A DNA stretch of 20,526 nucleotides from Bacteroidota bacterium (GTDB lineage: Bacteria > Bacteroidota > Ignavibacteria > Kryptoniales > JAKASW01). The notes beneath the pieces are model-generated. The model was given only the letters and a program-made list of their open reading frames with translations, ran no database searches and was not told the DNA's origin. The stretch spans positions 1-20,526 of the forward strand of contig JAJYJD010000029.1 in the NCBI GenBank assembly GCA_021789755.1, given 5' to 3'. This document shows positions 1-6,545 of this stretch, piece by piece. The first letter of the stretch is position 1, and each line of letters starts with the position of its first letter. The position numbers and the translations under genes were made by a program.

Positions 1-161
1 CGGCGGCCGGAGCTGAAAACACAAAGCAGGGCGACCGATCGTGAAACGCCGCATTGACTCATGAAAAAGGTAACTTTGGCGGAGTCATAAGGGAGTGTCG
101 GCCCGGGCAGAAGGTCGGTGTCCGCAGATTTGGAACGACGAGAATCGCTTAGTTCCTTCAT
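1..161 (-). CDS. Possible partial ORF at the left edge (doubtful)
   Basis: Reading leftwards from an ATG at 159-161, a frame of about 53 codons stays open to the window edge without a stop. A GGGAG-like stretch lies just upstream of the ATG. The translation begins MKELSDSRRSKSADTD and resembles no family I know; it has no clear domain, signal peptide or membrane helix. It would follow the small membrane protein gene at 196-423 on the same strand, which is the only contextual support. It could equally be a chance open frame in a non-coding flank; the rest of 1-195 shows nothing else. Confidence 0.2.
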   Translation of the reverse strand, partial: MKELSDSRRSKSADTDLLPGPTLPYDSAKVTFFMSQCGVSRSVALLCVFSSGR

Positions 162-195
162 GAGCAGCTCCCGACCTCATGTACCCCCGCTGCTC

Positions 196-423
196 TTACA
201 TAAGTCGGCGCAGCAGGACGCCGCCGATAAGCCCGATCAGAATCGTGCTCGCGTCGAGTACAACACTGAAGATGTGGATGATGTCCGCGTGAACGTAAAA
301 AGACAGTACAAGCAGAACCAGCAGTATGACGTTCACGCGGCGTGAGCCGGACAACTTCAGCTTCGGTGCAAGGAGATACCCGAAGTATCCGAAGATCGCG
401 ATGAACAGCAGGTTGGTAAGCAT
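196..423 (-). CDS. Small hydrophobic membrane protein, unknown function
   Basis: A 75-residue protein made almost wholly of membrane segments: about residues 3-19, 31-47 and 49-70, with a basic stretch between the first two (PKLKLSGSRR) and basic residues at the C terminus (LLRRLM). By the positive-inside rule these basic parts would face the cytoplasm. An AAAAGAGG Shine-Dalgarno-like stretch (429-436 on the minus strand) sits five bases before the ATG, which supports both gene and start. I recognise no family. No neighbour gives a functional hint: it is divergent from the NlpC lipoprotein gene. The hydrophobic pattern and good ribosome site make a real gene more likely than not; other open frames over the same bases lack both. 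Confidence 0.6.
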   Translation of the reverse strand: MLTNLLFIAIFGYFGYLLAPKLKLSGSRRVNVILLVLLVLSFYVHADIIHIFSVVLDASTILIGLIGGVLLRRLM

Positions 424-585
424 CTGAACCTCTTTTCTTGTTCTCTTTTGCTTCGATGGGCTGGTGGGCGGCCATCTTGATAATTCCCGACACCAAATTT
501 CTCGACCATTTTAACAGCGGCGCCGGAAACTAGCAACTTCGCTGTCCATCGACCCACACTGATTTCGCATTTCCACCGTCGTTTC

Positions 586-614
586 TTGTACTCCAGTCGC
601 CCCCTTTTTATATT
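586..614 (+). promoter_or_regulatory. Candidate sigma70-type promoter for the NlpC/UbiD transcript
   Basis: TTGTAC (586-591), a 17-base spacer and TATATT (609-614) resemble a housekeeping promoter: 3/6 and 5/6 matches to TTGACA and TATAAT. Transcription would start near 621, leaving a leader of only about 12 bases before the ATG at 633. That fits the lack of a Shine-Dalgarno sequence there. It is the only promoter-like pair I see in the 424-632 gap, and it is a weak prediction. Confidence 0.35.
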
Positions 615-632
615 GTCACAGCAACTTCGCCG

Positions 633-1283
633 ATGGACAAAACTTACAGACTTCTGATTTCATCTTGTGCCGTTTCATGTCTTTTAATCATGGGCTGTGC
701 AGGGTCGTCTCCACGATTCACCTCCGGTAATAACGGCTCCGTCAGCAACAAGCCTCGATTTGCATACGACGAGACGCCGGAAGAGTTGAAAATTGAGAAG
801 AAAGAACTGATGGCGGAGGACGACCGCTCTGTCAGCCCGGACAGGCTCAGAGATGAGGTCAGCAGGATGGAAAATCAGCCGGTCGTCGGTGTCCGAAACA
901 GACTGATGCAGGCTGTCCTGTCGTATATCGGGACTCCGTACAAAATCGGTGGAGTGGATCATTCTGGGATCGACTGTTCTGGATTTTCTATGGTGGTCTT
1001 TAATTCGGTATTCAAAATAGGGCTTCCCCATTCTGCCCTGCAACAGTCCTCACTCGGCGACAGGGTGTCAAGAGATAATCTTCAGGCGGGAGACCTTGTC
1101 TTCTTCAAGACCGTCGGATCGAGAATCAGTCACGTCGGCATTTATCTCGGCGACGATCTGTTTGCTCATGCAAGCGTGTCGCAGGGTGTGACGATTTCGT
1201 CTCTGGAAAGCACGTATTACAGGCGCCGATACGCAGGCGCAAGAAAAGTAACATCAACGGACGTATCAGATGGCAATCAATAA
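633..1283 (+). CDS. NlpC/P60 family lipoprotein, probable peptidoglycan endopeptidase
   Basis: A 216-residue protein with a lipoprotein signal: hydrophobic h-region then the lipobox LIMGC, making C22 the lipidated cysteine. Residues ~30-85 are a polar, probably disordered linker. The NlpC/P60 cysteine peptidase domain spans ~90-205, with the catalytic cysteine in GIDCSGFS (C115), the histidine in SHVGIY (H167) and a third polar residue at H179 (FAHAS). All three hallmark positions are present, so it should be active. The family cleaves peptide stems of peptidoglycan (typically D-Glu-gamma-mDAP links); as an anchored lipoprotein it would act in the periplasm. The last 14 bases overlap the start of the UbiD gene. 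The start ATG lacks a Shine-Dalgarno sequence, but it is the only one that gives a proper signal peptide. Confidence 0.9.
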   Translation: MDKTYRLLISSCAVSCLLIMGCAGSSPRFTSGNNGSVSNKPRFAYDETPEELKIEKKELMAEDDRSVSPDRLRDEVSRMENQPVVGVRNRLMQAVLSYIGTPYKIGGVDHSGIDCSGFSMVVFNSVFKIGLPHSALQQSSLGDRVSRDNLQAGDLVFFKTVGSRISHVGIYLGDDLFAHASVSQGVTISSLESTYYRRRYAGARKVTSTDVSDGNQ

Positions 1284-2721
1284 TCTAAACGAATTCATTC
1301 AGCTCCTTAAGAAGAAGCACGAGCTGAAAGTCATCGACACAGAAGTCGACCCGAAACTGGAGATCACGGAAATCGCCGACCGGGTAGTGAAATCCGGCGG
1401 TCCCGCGCTTCTCTTTACCAACGTGAAAGGGAGCGATATTCCGCTGGCGATCAATATTTTCGGGACAAGGCAGAGGATGGCATGGGCTCTCGGGGTCGAG
1501 GACATCGACGAGATAGGCGAGCGACTTTCTGAAATGCTGAACCTCAAAGTTCCGGAGTCCCTCCTCGGGAAGATGGCGATGATGCCCAAGCTGATGGAGA
1601 TGGCAAAGTTTCCGCCGAAGGTGGTCAGAAATGCTCCCTGCCAGGACATTGTTCTTGCTGGCAAGGAAGTCGATCTATACAGGTTTCCGATTACGACCTC
1701 GTGGCCGCAGGACGGCGGGCCGTATATACTCTTCGGCCAGGTCGTGACGAAGGACCCCGAGACCGGCATTCGCAACATGGGACTCTACCGCCTTCAGGTA
1801 CTCGACAAGAACACGACCGCGATGCACTGGCAGAGGCACAAGGGAGGCGCCGCCCACTTCAACAAAGCGAAAGAGAAGGGGATGAAACGCCTCGAAGTCG
1901 CCGTCGTCGTCGGTTCGGATCCTGCCACTATGTACAGCACAAGCGCGCCGCTCCCGGAAAGCATAGAGGAATATCTCTTCTCGGGTTTCCTGAGGAAGGA
2001 GCCGGTAGAACTCGTGAAGTGCAGGACCGTCGATCTGGAAGTCCCCGCCGAGTCGGAAATCGTGCTTGAAGGTTTCGTCGACACACAGGAGGAACTCCGC
2101 GTCGAAGGGCCGTTCGGCGACCACACGGGTTTCTACTCGCTGGCCGATTACTATCCGGCATTTCATGTTACTGCCGTCACGACCCGGAAGAAACCCGTCT
2201 TCGTCTCAACAGTTGTCGGTCAACCGATCATGGAGGACGACTGGATGGGCCATGCGACGGAGAGAATCTTCCTCCCTCTCGCGAAGCTCGTAATTCCTGA
2301 GATAGTCGATTACCACATGCCGTTCGAAGGCGTTTTCCACAATCTTGTCTTCGTGTCGATCGACAAGAAATATCCCGGGCATGCGTTCAAGGTAATGAAC
2401 GGGCTGTGGGGGATGGGACAGATGATGTTCGCGAAGGTCATCGTGGTCGTCGACAAGGATGTGAACGTGCAGGACACGTCGGAAGCATGGTGGTACGCGC
2501 TGAACAATATCGACCCGCAGCGCGACGTGATCTTCACGAAAGGTCCCGCCGATGTGCTCGACCATTCCGCTCAATATTTCAGCTTCGGCAGCAAGATGGG
2601 CATCGACGGCACGCGCAAATGGCCGGACGAGGGATTCACGCGTCAGTGGCCCGATAAGATCGTAATGTCCGATGAAATAAAAAGATTGGTCGATTCAAAA
2701 TGGAAATCATACGGAATTTAG
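1270..2721 (+). CDS. UbiD family prenyl-FMN-dependent decarboxylase (possibly menaquinone synthesis)
   Basis: A 483-residue UbiD-type decarboxylase, close to the length of E. coli UbiD (497). Family landmarks are visible: N169 and R174 in RNMGLYR (prenyl-FMN/metal site), H187-W188-R190 region, and E279GPFGD284 matching the catalytic Glu-Arg-Glu/Asp network. Such enzymes remove an aromatic or alpha,beta-unsaturated carboxylate reversibly, using prenylated FMN made by UbiX. No UbiX gene is in view. Relatives of this type in anaerobes and Bacteroidota/Chlorobi are often assigned to menaquinone synthesis, but the substrate cannot be read from the sequence. The start ATG overlaps the lipoprotein gene by 14 bases without a clear Shine-Dalgarno sequence; the N terminus (NNLNEFIQLLKKKHEL) is typical of the family, so the start is credible. 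Cytoplasmic, soluble. Confidence 0.9.
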   Translation: MAINNLNEFIQLLKKKHELKVIDTEVDPKLEITEIADRVVKSGGPALLFTNVKGSDIPLAINIFGTRQRMAWALGVEDIDEIGERLSEMLNLKVPESLLGKMAMMPKLMEMAKFPPKVVRNAPCQDIVLAGKEVDLYRFPITTSWPQDGGPYILFGQVVTKDPETGIRNMGLYRLQVLDKNTTAMHWQRHKGGAAHFNKAKEKGMKRLEVAVVVGSDPATMYSTSAPLPESIEEYLFSGFLRKEPVELVKCRTVDLEVPAESEIVLEGFVDTQEELRVEGPFGDHTGFYSLADYYPAFHVTAVTTRKKPVFVSTVVGQPIMEDDWMGHATERIFLPLAKLVIPEIVDYHMPFEGVFHNLVFVSIDKKYPGHAFKVMNGLWGMGQMMFAKVIVVVDKDVNVQDTSEAWWYALNNIDPQRDVIFTKGPADVLDHSAQYFSFGSKMGIDGTRKWPDEGFTRQWPDKIVMSDEIKRLVDSKWKSYGI

Positions 2722-2723
2722 AA

Positions 2724-2758
2724 TGAGAATTCTCAATTATGAATTTTAAATTTTCAAT
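2724..2758. repeat. AT-rich palindromic stretch between ubiD-like gene and lipoprotein gene
   Basis: A perfect 12-base palindrome TGAGAATTCTCA (2724-2735) is followed by AATTTTAAATTTT-type sequence up to 2755. It is markedly AT-rich compared with its surroundings and contains the first possible ATG (2739) of the next gene. It resembles the short AT-rich dispersed intergenic repeats found in many genomes, but only one copy is in this window, so dispersed-repeat status is inference. Confidence 0.35.
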
Positions 2759-3239
2759 GACGAAAGATGTCTCCGGAAGAACGATATCGAAATCCCACAT
2801 TGTCCTTGTGTTGATGCTGTCGCTATTTGTCGCGTCATGTGCGAAAAAGCCCGCGCAGTTGTACGATGACGGGATGAAAGCGTTTGCGGCAGGCGAGTAC
2901 GACAGAGCACAGGAAGACTTCGCCGATGGAATAAAGAAAGAGGGGGGTGCGCAGTTTTACTCGGGTTTCATCGCCGCCAATCTCGTGACCGGCAAATATC
3001 CACAGATCAACTCTGCATACAATCAACTCTCGGACAAGATTCACTCCTCGCTCGTCGCTCTCTACGGCAAGAATCTTTTTCTCGAGCTGGGCATCGCCAA
3101 GGAACTCATACCGTACAATGTCAACGGTGCGAACCAGGTTCCGCCGGATTTTCCGGAGACTATCGGGCTTCAGGCGAAGGCGGATTACGAGGATTATCTC
3201 GCTATCGAACAGGAAATCGATAACCTTGTAAAGAAATGA
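2739..3239 (+). CDS. Small lipoprotein with TPR-like segment, unknown function
   Basis: A 166-residue protein with a signal peptide ending in the lipobox LFVASC (C34). Residues ~38-65 (YDDGMKAFAAGEYDRAQEDF) read like one tetratricopeptide repeat: small residues, a turn at GEYDRA, then helix. The rest is helical and polar, with a charged tail. It probably sits in the periplasm on a lipid anchor; TPR-bearing lipoproteins commonly scaffold protein complexes, but no partner can be named. It follows the UbiD gene by 17 bases and may share its transcript. Start is uncertain: ATG 2739 adds NFKFSM encoded by an AT-rich repeat-like stretch; ATG 2757 (residue 7) gives a more ordinary signal peptide. 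Neither has a Shine-Dalgarno sequence. No specific family recognised. Confidence 0.75.
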   Translation: MNFKFSMTKDVSGRTISKSHIVLVLMLSLFVASCAKKPAQLYDDGMKAFAAGEYDRAQEDFADGIKKEGGAQFYSGFIAANLVTGKYPQINSAYNQLSDKIHSSLVALYGKNLFLELGIAKELIPYNVNGANQVPPDFPETIGLQAKADYEDYLAIEQEIDNLVKK

Positions 3240-3409
3240 TGTTTTCTCTCCGCGCGGGAGATTGTGGAATGCCTCCCCGTCCGATATTGCCGGTGCATTC
3301 GCCTTGATCCACCGTTCGGGCACAAATTCTTTAAATGAAGACGGTATCATGTTCTGAGTTGCCGCCGGTCAAATCTTTGTTTTGCATGGGATTTTTTCAG
3401 GGCTTAAAT

Positions 3410-3438
3410 TTTACGCCGGAAGGTCAGCGCTGTATAAA
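3410..3438 (+). promoter_or_regulatory. Candidate promoter for peptide deformylase gene
   Basis: TTTACG (3410-3415), 17 bases, TATAAA (3433-3438): 4/6 and 5/6 matches to the sigma70 consensus, giving a leader of roughly 48 bases to the ATG at 3493. A second, weaker pair (TTGCAT 3382-3387 with TAAATT 3405-3410, 17-base spacer) overlaps it. Pattern match only. Nothing else is evident in the 253-base gap 3240-3492, except a weak 5-bp hairpin at 3247-3261 without a T-run. Confidence 0.3.
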
Positions 3439-3492
3439 GAGAACCAGAGCTAAGTAATTAACGTCAAACCGGAAATACTGGAGTAATGCGAA

Positions 3493-4053
3493 ATGATAAT
3501 GCCGATCCACCTGTACGGTACAAAGGTGTGGGACGTTCCCGCGAAAAAAGTAACCAGGTTCGATGATTCGCTCGTGGGTCTGATACGGGACATGTTCGAG
3601 ACGATGCACAACGCCGACGGAATCGGATTGGCAGCAAACCAGGTTGGACTGGCCCTCTCGCTTGCGGTGATGGACATTTCCGTCATGGAAGATTACGCAT
3701 CTGAGAAGCCTCTTGTCGCCATTAATCCGGAGATACTCGAAAGCGGCGGGGAATATACGCTTGAGGAGGGATGTCTGAGCGTTCCCGGAATTCGCGATGA
3801 AGTGACGCGGGCCGACTCGATCAGGGTGCGGTATACGGACGGCAATTTCGAACGCATCGAAACAGAGTTGTCAGGGATGTGGGCCCGTGTTTTCCAGCAT
3901 GAGTACGACCACCTGCAGCAAAAATTCTTTATCAATCGTCTTTCCGGCGTAAAGAGACAGATACTCAAACCCAGGCTTGCAAAGATCAAGAGGAACGAGA
4001 TCTCCTCACGTTACCCCGTGGTAGCAGCGGTCGACGAAAAGAAATTGAGGTAA
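3493..4053 (+). CDS. def: Peptide deformylase
   Basis: A 186-residue metalloenzyme that removes the formyl group from the N-terminal methionine of nascent proteins, in the cytoplasm at the ribosome exit. All three family motifs are intact: motif I GIGLAANQVG (43-52), motif II EEGCLSVPG (91-99) with metal ligand C94, and motif III HEYDHL (136-141) with ligands H136 and H140 and catalytic E137. Length fits the family; the C-terminal extension is lysine/arginine rich (residues ~154-186), as in many type I enzymes. A GGAG (3480-3483) lies nine bases before the ATG. It stands alone on its strand: its stop is 12 bases from the convergent GWxTD gene's end. The usual partner fmt is not adjacent. Confidence 0.95.
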   Translation: MIMPIHLYGTKVWDVPAKKVTRFDDSLVGLIRDMFETMHNADGIGLAANQVGLALSLAVMDISVMEDYASEKPLVAINPEILESGGEYTLEEGCLSVPGIRDEVTRADSIRVRYTDGNFERIETELSGMWARVFQHEYDHLQQKFFINRLSGVKRQILKPRLAKIKRNEISSRYPVVAAVDEKKLR

Positions 4054-4065
4054 GGCCCGGCCGGC

Positions 4066-5346
4066 TTAGTCGAGCTGGCTCGACTGAACCAGTCTGTAGT
4101 CCCCCGTCCCGAACTCATCCAGGAAAACGAACTCAAGTTTAAGGTTGTAGTAGTACCAGATCTGATACGGTGGAGTGCTGAAGTCTTCGTCGTGAGTTTC
4201 TACCTGGTCTGGCTGGCCGTAGATGATGTAGATCCTTCCGCGGTCGCTCCGCCAACCGTGGCTCAGTCCGCCTTCAAAGTGCTGGTTCGCGAAATCGACT
4301 CTCTTGTAGAATTCGGCTCTCATCGCATCGGCAGCCTCTTTGTTGTTGTCCGCGCGCCTCAGCCAGAAATCCAGAAATTTTTCCCGCCGCTCCTGGAAAG
4401 TCCCGGTATTCATCGCGGCAATCTCGCCGGAAGTTGTGATGTAAATAAGAGGCTCTATCTCCCGGTCGAGTTCTGCGGGCACGAGCGGAATGCTGCTTCG
4501 AAGGATCCTGAAAGTCGTCTGCGACGAGCTCTCATCCATATCTTTCTTAACCTCAAGCTTCAGCTGGTAAGTGCCGGCGGCCAGGCCTCGTGTATCAATG
4601 GGGAGTTTATACCGTTGCACACTGCCGGCCTGCCTCATTTCCAGCGTGGTGTCGATGGTCGTAGGCGATTCGATGGACTTTGCTACGGCGTGGAGCGAAA
4701 ATCTCGCGGGCGCGTCCTGCATTGTCACGTAGAAATCGGCCAGTATGGTGCCCGTGCGGCCTTTCAGCACGTCGACCGGGACGCCGCTCGTGTCCGATTT
4801 GTCGTACAGCAACACGTCGCTTATAGCCAGCGGGCTTCTTAGAAAATCTTTGAACCTGTGTTCGATTTCTCTCGAAGAGGTGTGATCGGTGTTGTAATCG
4901 TAGAGCTTAAGGACTATGTAATACTGCCCGGGCTCGAGTGTCAGCTTGTCTTCCACCGTGTCGTATGCGGTTATTGAATTTGTCATCGCGTATGTGGGCA
5001 CCGTAATCCTTCTGTCGAGTATTTTAGAGTACCGGATCTCCGTCAGCTCCTTGTCGGAAAAGACATTGATTGAGAACTGGAAATGCGACGAGAATCCCGA
5101 GTCGGTGCGCTCAAAAACGACGTCGTCATACCTTATCCGGGCGTAAAGAATGCTCTCGGATGAATCGGAGTTCGCCAGCGGATAATTGATTATGAAGAAA
5201 CCGAAACGGGGAGGAAAGAGCGTGTTTTTGACGTCGGGTGCAAACGAATGTAACCCCGAGCCGCAGCCCGATAATAATGCTGCGAGTCCGAAGAGAACAA
5301 CTGCAGATATCCGTTTCAGTGCGATGCGATTGATCTTATTTGTCAT
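4066..5346 (-). CDS. GWxTD domain-containing lipoprotein
   Basis: A 426-residue protein with a short cytoplasmic start, hydrophobic segment and lipobox LLSGC (C28), so an envelope lipoprotein. The middle (~40-300) is beta-rich with no motif I can name. The C-terminal part carries the GWxTD signature region: GWRSDRGRIYIIYGQPDQ (from residue 364) followed by an aromatic IWYYYNLK and the terminal FLDEFGTGDYRLV block. Here the signature reads GWRSD, Ser replacing Thr. GWxTD proteins are frequent in Ignavibacteria, Chlorobi, Acidobacteria and relatives; their function is unknown. The ATG overlaps the upstream site-2 protease gene by 11 bases, so the two are probably translated from one message. 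The function is not inferable beyond location. Confidence 0.85.
   Translation of the reverse strand: MTNKINRIALKRISAVVLFGLAALLSGCGSGLHSFAPDVKNTLFPPRFGFFIINYPLANSDSSESILYARIRYDDVVFERTDSGFSSHFQFSINVFSDKELTEIRYSKILDRRITVPTYAMTNSITAYDTVEDKLTLEPGQYYIVLKLYDYNTDHTSSREIEHRFKDFLRSPLAISDVLLYDKSDTSGVPVDVLKGRTGTILADFYVTMQDAPARFSLHAVAKSIESPTTIDTTLEMRQAGSVQRYKLPIDTRGLAAGTYQLKLEVKKDMDESSSQTTFRILRSSIPLVPAELDREIEPLIYITTSGEIAAMNTGTFQERREKFLDFWLRRADNNKEAADAMRAEFYKRVDFANQHFEGGLSHGWRSDRGRIYIIYGQPDQVETHDEDFSTPPYQIWYYYNLKLEFVFLDEFGTGDYRLVQSSQLD
4068..4085. repeat. Perfect 8-bp inverted repeat at the convergent gene ends
   Basis: AGTCGAGC, two bases, then GCTCGACT form a compact hairpin (effectively seven pairs with a CTGG tetraloop) lying on the last codons of the GWxTD gene and just past the def stop. 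A GC palindrome CCGGCCGG (4057-4064) adjoins it. No T-run follows on either strand, so a canonical intrinsic terminator is not supported, but a shared transcription-end structure for the convergent genes is possible. Confidence 0.35.
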
Positions 5347-6403
5347 TTAGTACGTCCGATGCTTCAAGAAGTTTTTCCATTGTTATGATTCCGAAAAGCT
5401 TGCCGTCCTGCTCGACGGGAGCTACAGTAACTCCGGAGCTCCTCATCGCTGTCAGTGCCTCGGCTGCTGTCGCCTCGGGAAGAATTGTCGGGAAATTCCT
5501 TTTAGCGATATCGCCGACGCGCCTCTCGTGGAGGTGGTGGTGCAGGGACTCGATCACCGATGAGCGGGTTAGGATGCCGACGAACTTTCCATTTTCAACG
5601 ACCGGAAAGTCGTTCTGAAATGTATGAAGGGATTTTTCCACGACTGCCGTCAGCGGCTCGCCGGGCGAAATGGTCCTGAAATCCGTTATCATAAGGCTGC
5701 TCACCGGCAGTTTCTCCAGTCTGGAGGTGAGGACCGCCGCCTCCGCCTCGGAGCTCGCGCCGCTGAAAACGAAGATTCCGATGAGAATGAGCCACCAGTT
5801 ATAAAAGAATCCTACGACGATGAACCCGATTGCGAAAAGTTTACCCACGTCTGCTGCCAGACGCGTGGCCTCGACGTATTCCTTTCGCATCGCGATGATG
5901 CCGCGGAGAATTCTCCCCCCGTCCATGGGATAGGCCGGCACGATGTTGAAAAGCCCGAGCATGATGTTTGCCCAGAACAGGTCCACGATCGTGCTTCCGC
6001 TCTGAAGCGAAATCTCAGAAAATTGGAGCGACGGATAGATCATCTTTCCAAAAAACAGCAGGACGCCTGCAATCAGAAAATTTGTAACCGGTCCCGCTAC
6101 CGTTATTGCCACCTCCTTGATCGGATCGCGTGGTATCTCCGTAATCTGGGAAACCCCTCCGATCGGAAGAAGAATGATCGATGCAATAGTGAGCCCGTAC
6201 GACTGAGCGACGAGGCTGTGACCAAGCTCGTGGAGGAGAACACACACGAAAATAAGTGCCCAGAAAATGACGCTGTGAAGGCCCGCCTGCGCGCCAAGGA
6301 CCGTAGTCTCGACATACCATATGAATGCCAAGAGCAGTAGAAATGTATAATGTACTCGTATCGGAATGCCGAACAGCCTGCCTACAGGAAACGACCAGCG
6401 CAT
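5336..6403 (-). CDS. Site-2 protease family (M50) membrane metalloprotease with two CBS domains
   Basis: A 355-residue polytopic membrane protein. The zinc site is complete: HELGH (58-62, catalytic E59) and NIVPAYPMDGGR (153-164, third ligand D161). Membrane helices lie near 18-38, 44-66, 100-122, 138-156 and 188-213. The C-terminal cytosolic part holds a CBS pair, ~232-290 (VSSLMITDFRTIS...) and ~297-350 (VGDIAKRNFPTIL...), which in this subfamily (like M. tuberculosis Rip3 or archaeal MjS2P) likely senses adenine nucleotides and gates activity. Site-2 proteases cut substrates inside the membrane, often anti-sigma factors or signal remnants; no substrate is evident here. The gene overlaps the downstream GWxTD gene by 11 bases. 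An AAAGG stretch lies about 13 bases before the ATG. First gene after the 306-base gap. Confidence 0.92.
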   Translation of the reverse strand: MRWSFPVGRLFGIPIRVHYTFLLLLAFIWYVETTVLGAQAGLHSVIFWALIFVCVLLHELGHSLVAQSYGLTIASIILLPIGGVSQITEIPRDPIKEVAITVAGPVTNFLIAGVLLFFGKMIYPSLQFSEISLQSGSTIVDLFWANIMLGLFNIVPAYPMDGGRILRGIIAMRKEYVEATRLAADVGKLFAIGFIVVGFFYNWWLILIGIFVFSGASSEAEAAVLTSRLEKLPVSSLMITDFRTISPGEPLTAVVEKSLHTFQNDFPVVENGKFVGILTRSSVIESLHHHLHERRVGDIAKRNFPTILPEATAAEALTAMRSSGVTVAPVEQDGKLFGIITMEKLLEASDVLNDK

Positions 6404-6480
6404 AATTATCGATTTTCCTTTTTTTCAATTTAATTCTCACTCTTATAAATGACAATTTACCCGGTTTCGTTCCAGGAATC

Positions 6481-6506
6481 GACATAGAAACCACGGGACC
6501 TATGTC
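6481..6506. repeat. Inverted repeat GACATAG / CTATGTC
   Basis: Perfect 7-base arms (6481-6487 and 6500-6506) with a 12-base centre, 78-103 bases upstream of the site-2 protease start and immediately before the candidate plus-strand -35 box. Arm and spacing are compatible with an operator or an RNA hairpin. Sequence observation only; no known regulator assigned. Confidence 0.4.
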
Positions 6507-6509
6507 TGT

Positions 6510-6539
6510 TTGACAGATTGAACGGGATGGGAGTTTAGT
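6510..6539 (+). promoter_or_regulatory. Candidate promoter for an orphan plus-strand transcript
   Basis: A perfect TTGACA (6510-6515), 18 bases, then TTTAGT (6534-6539; 4/6 to TATAAT). A start near 6546 would give a transcript of about 165 bases to the terminator ending at 6711. The minus-strand genes on both sides cannot use it. The weak -10 keeps confidence low. Confidence 0.3.
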
Positions 6540-6545
6540 CGCTAT

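Noticed and set aside
158..496. A 112-codon minus-strand frame overlapping the small membrane protein
   Set aside because: Arginine/histidine-rich, low-quality composition; the overlapping frame at 196-423 has a ribosome site and membrane helices.
3247..3261. Hairpin after the small lipoprotein gene as a terminator
   Set aside because: Only about five pairs and no following T-run.
4192..4842. A 216-codon plus-strand open frame opposite the GWxTD gene
   Set aside because: No motif, no ribosome site and contradicted by the lipoprotein gene on the other strand.
5624..6340. A 238-codon plus-strand open frame over the site-2 protease gene
   Set aside because: Its translation is highly charged and low-complexity, while the opposite strand has the full zinc site and CBS domains.
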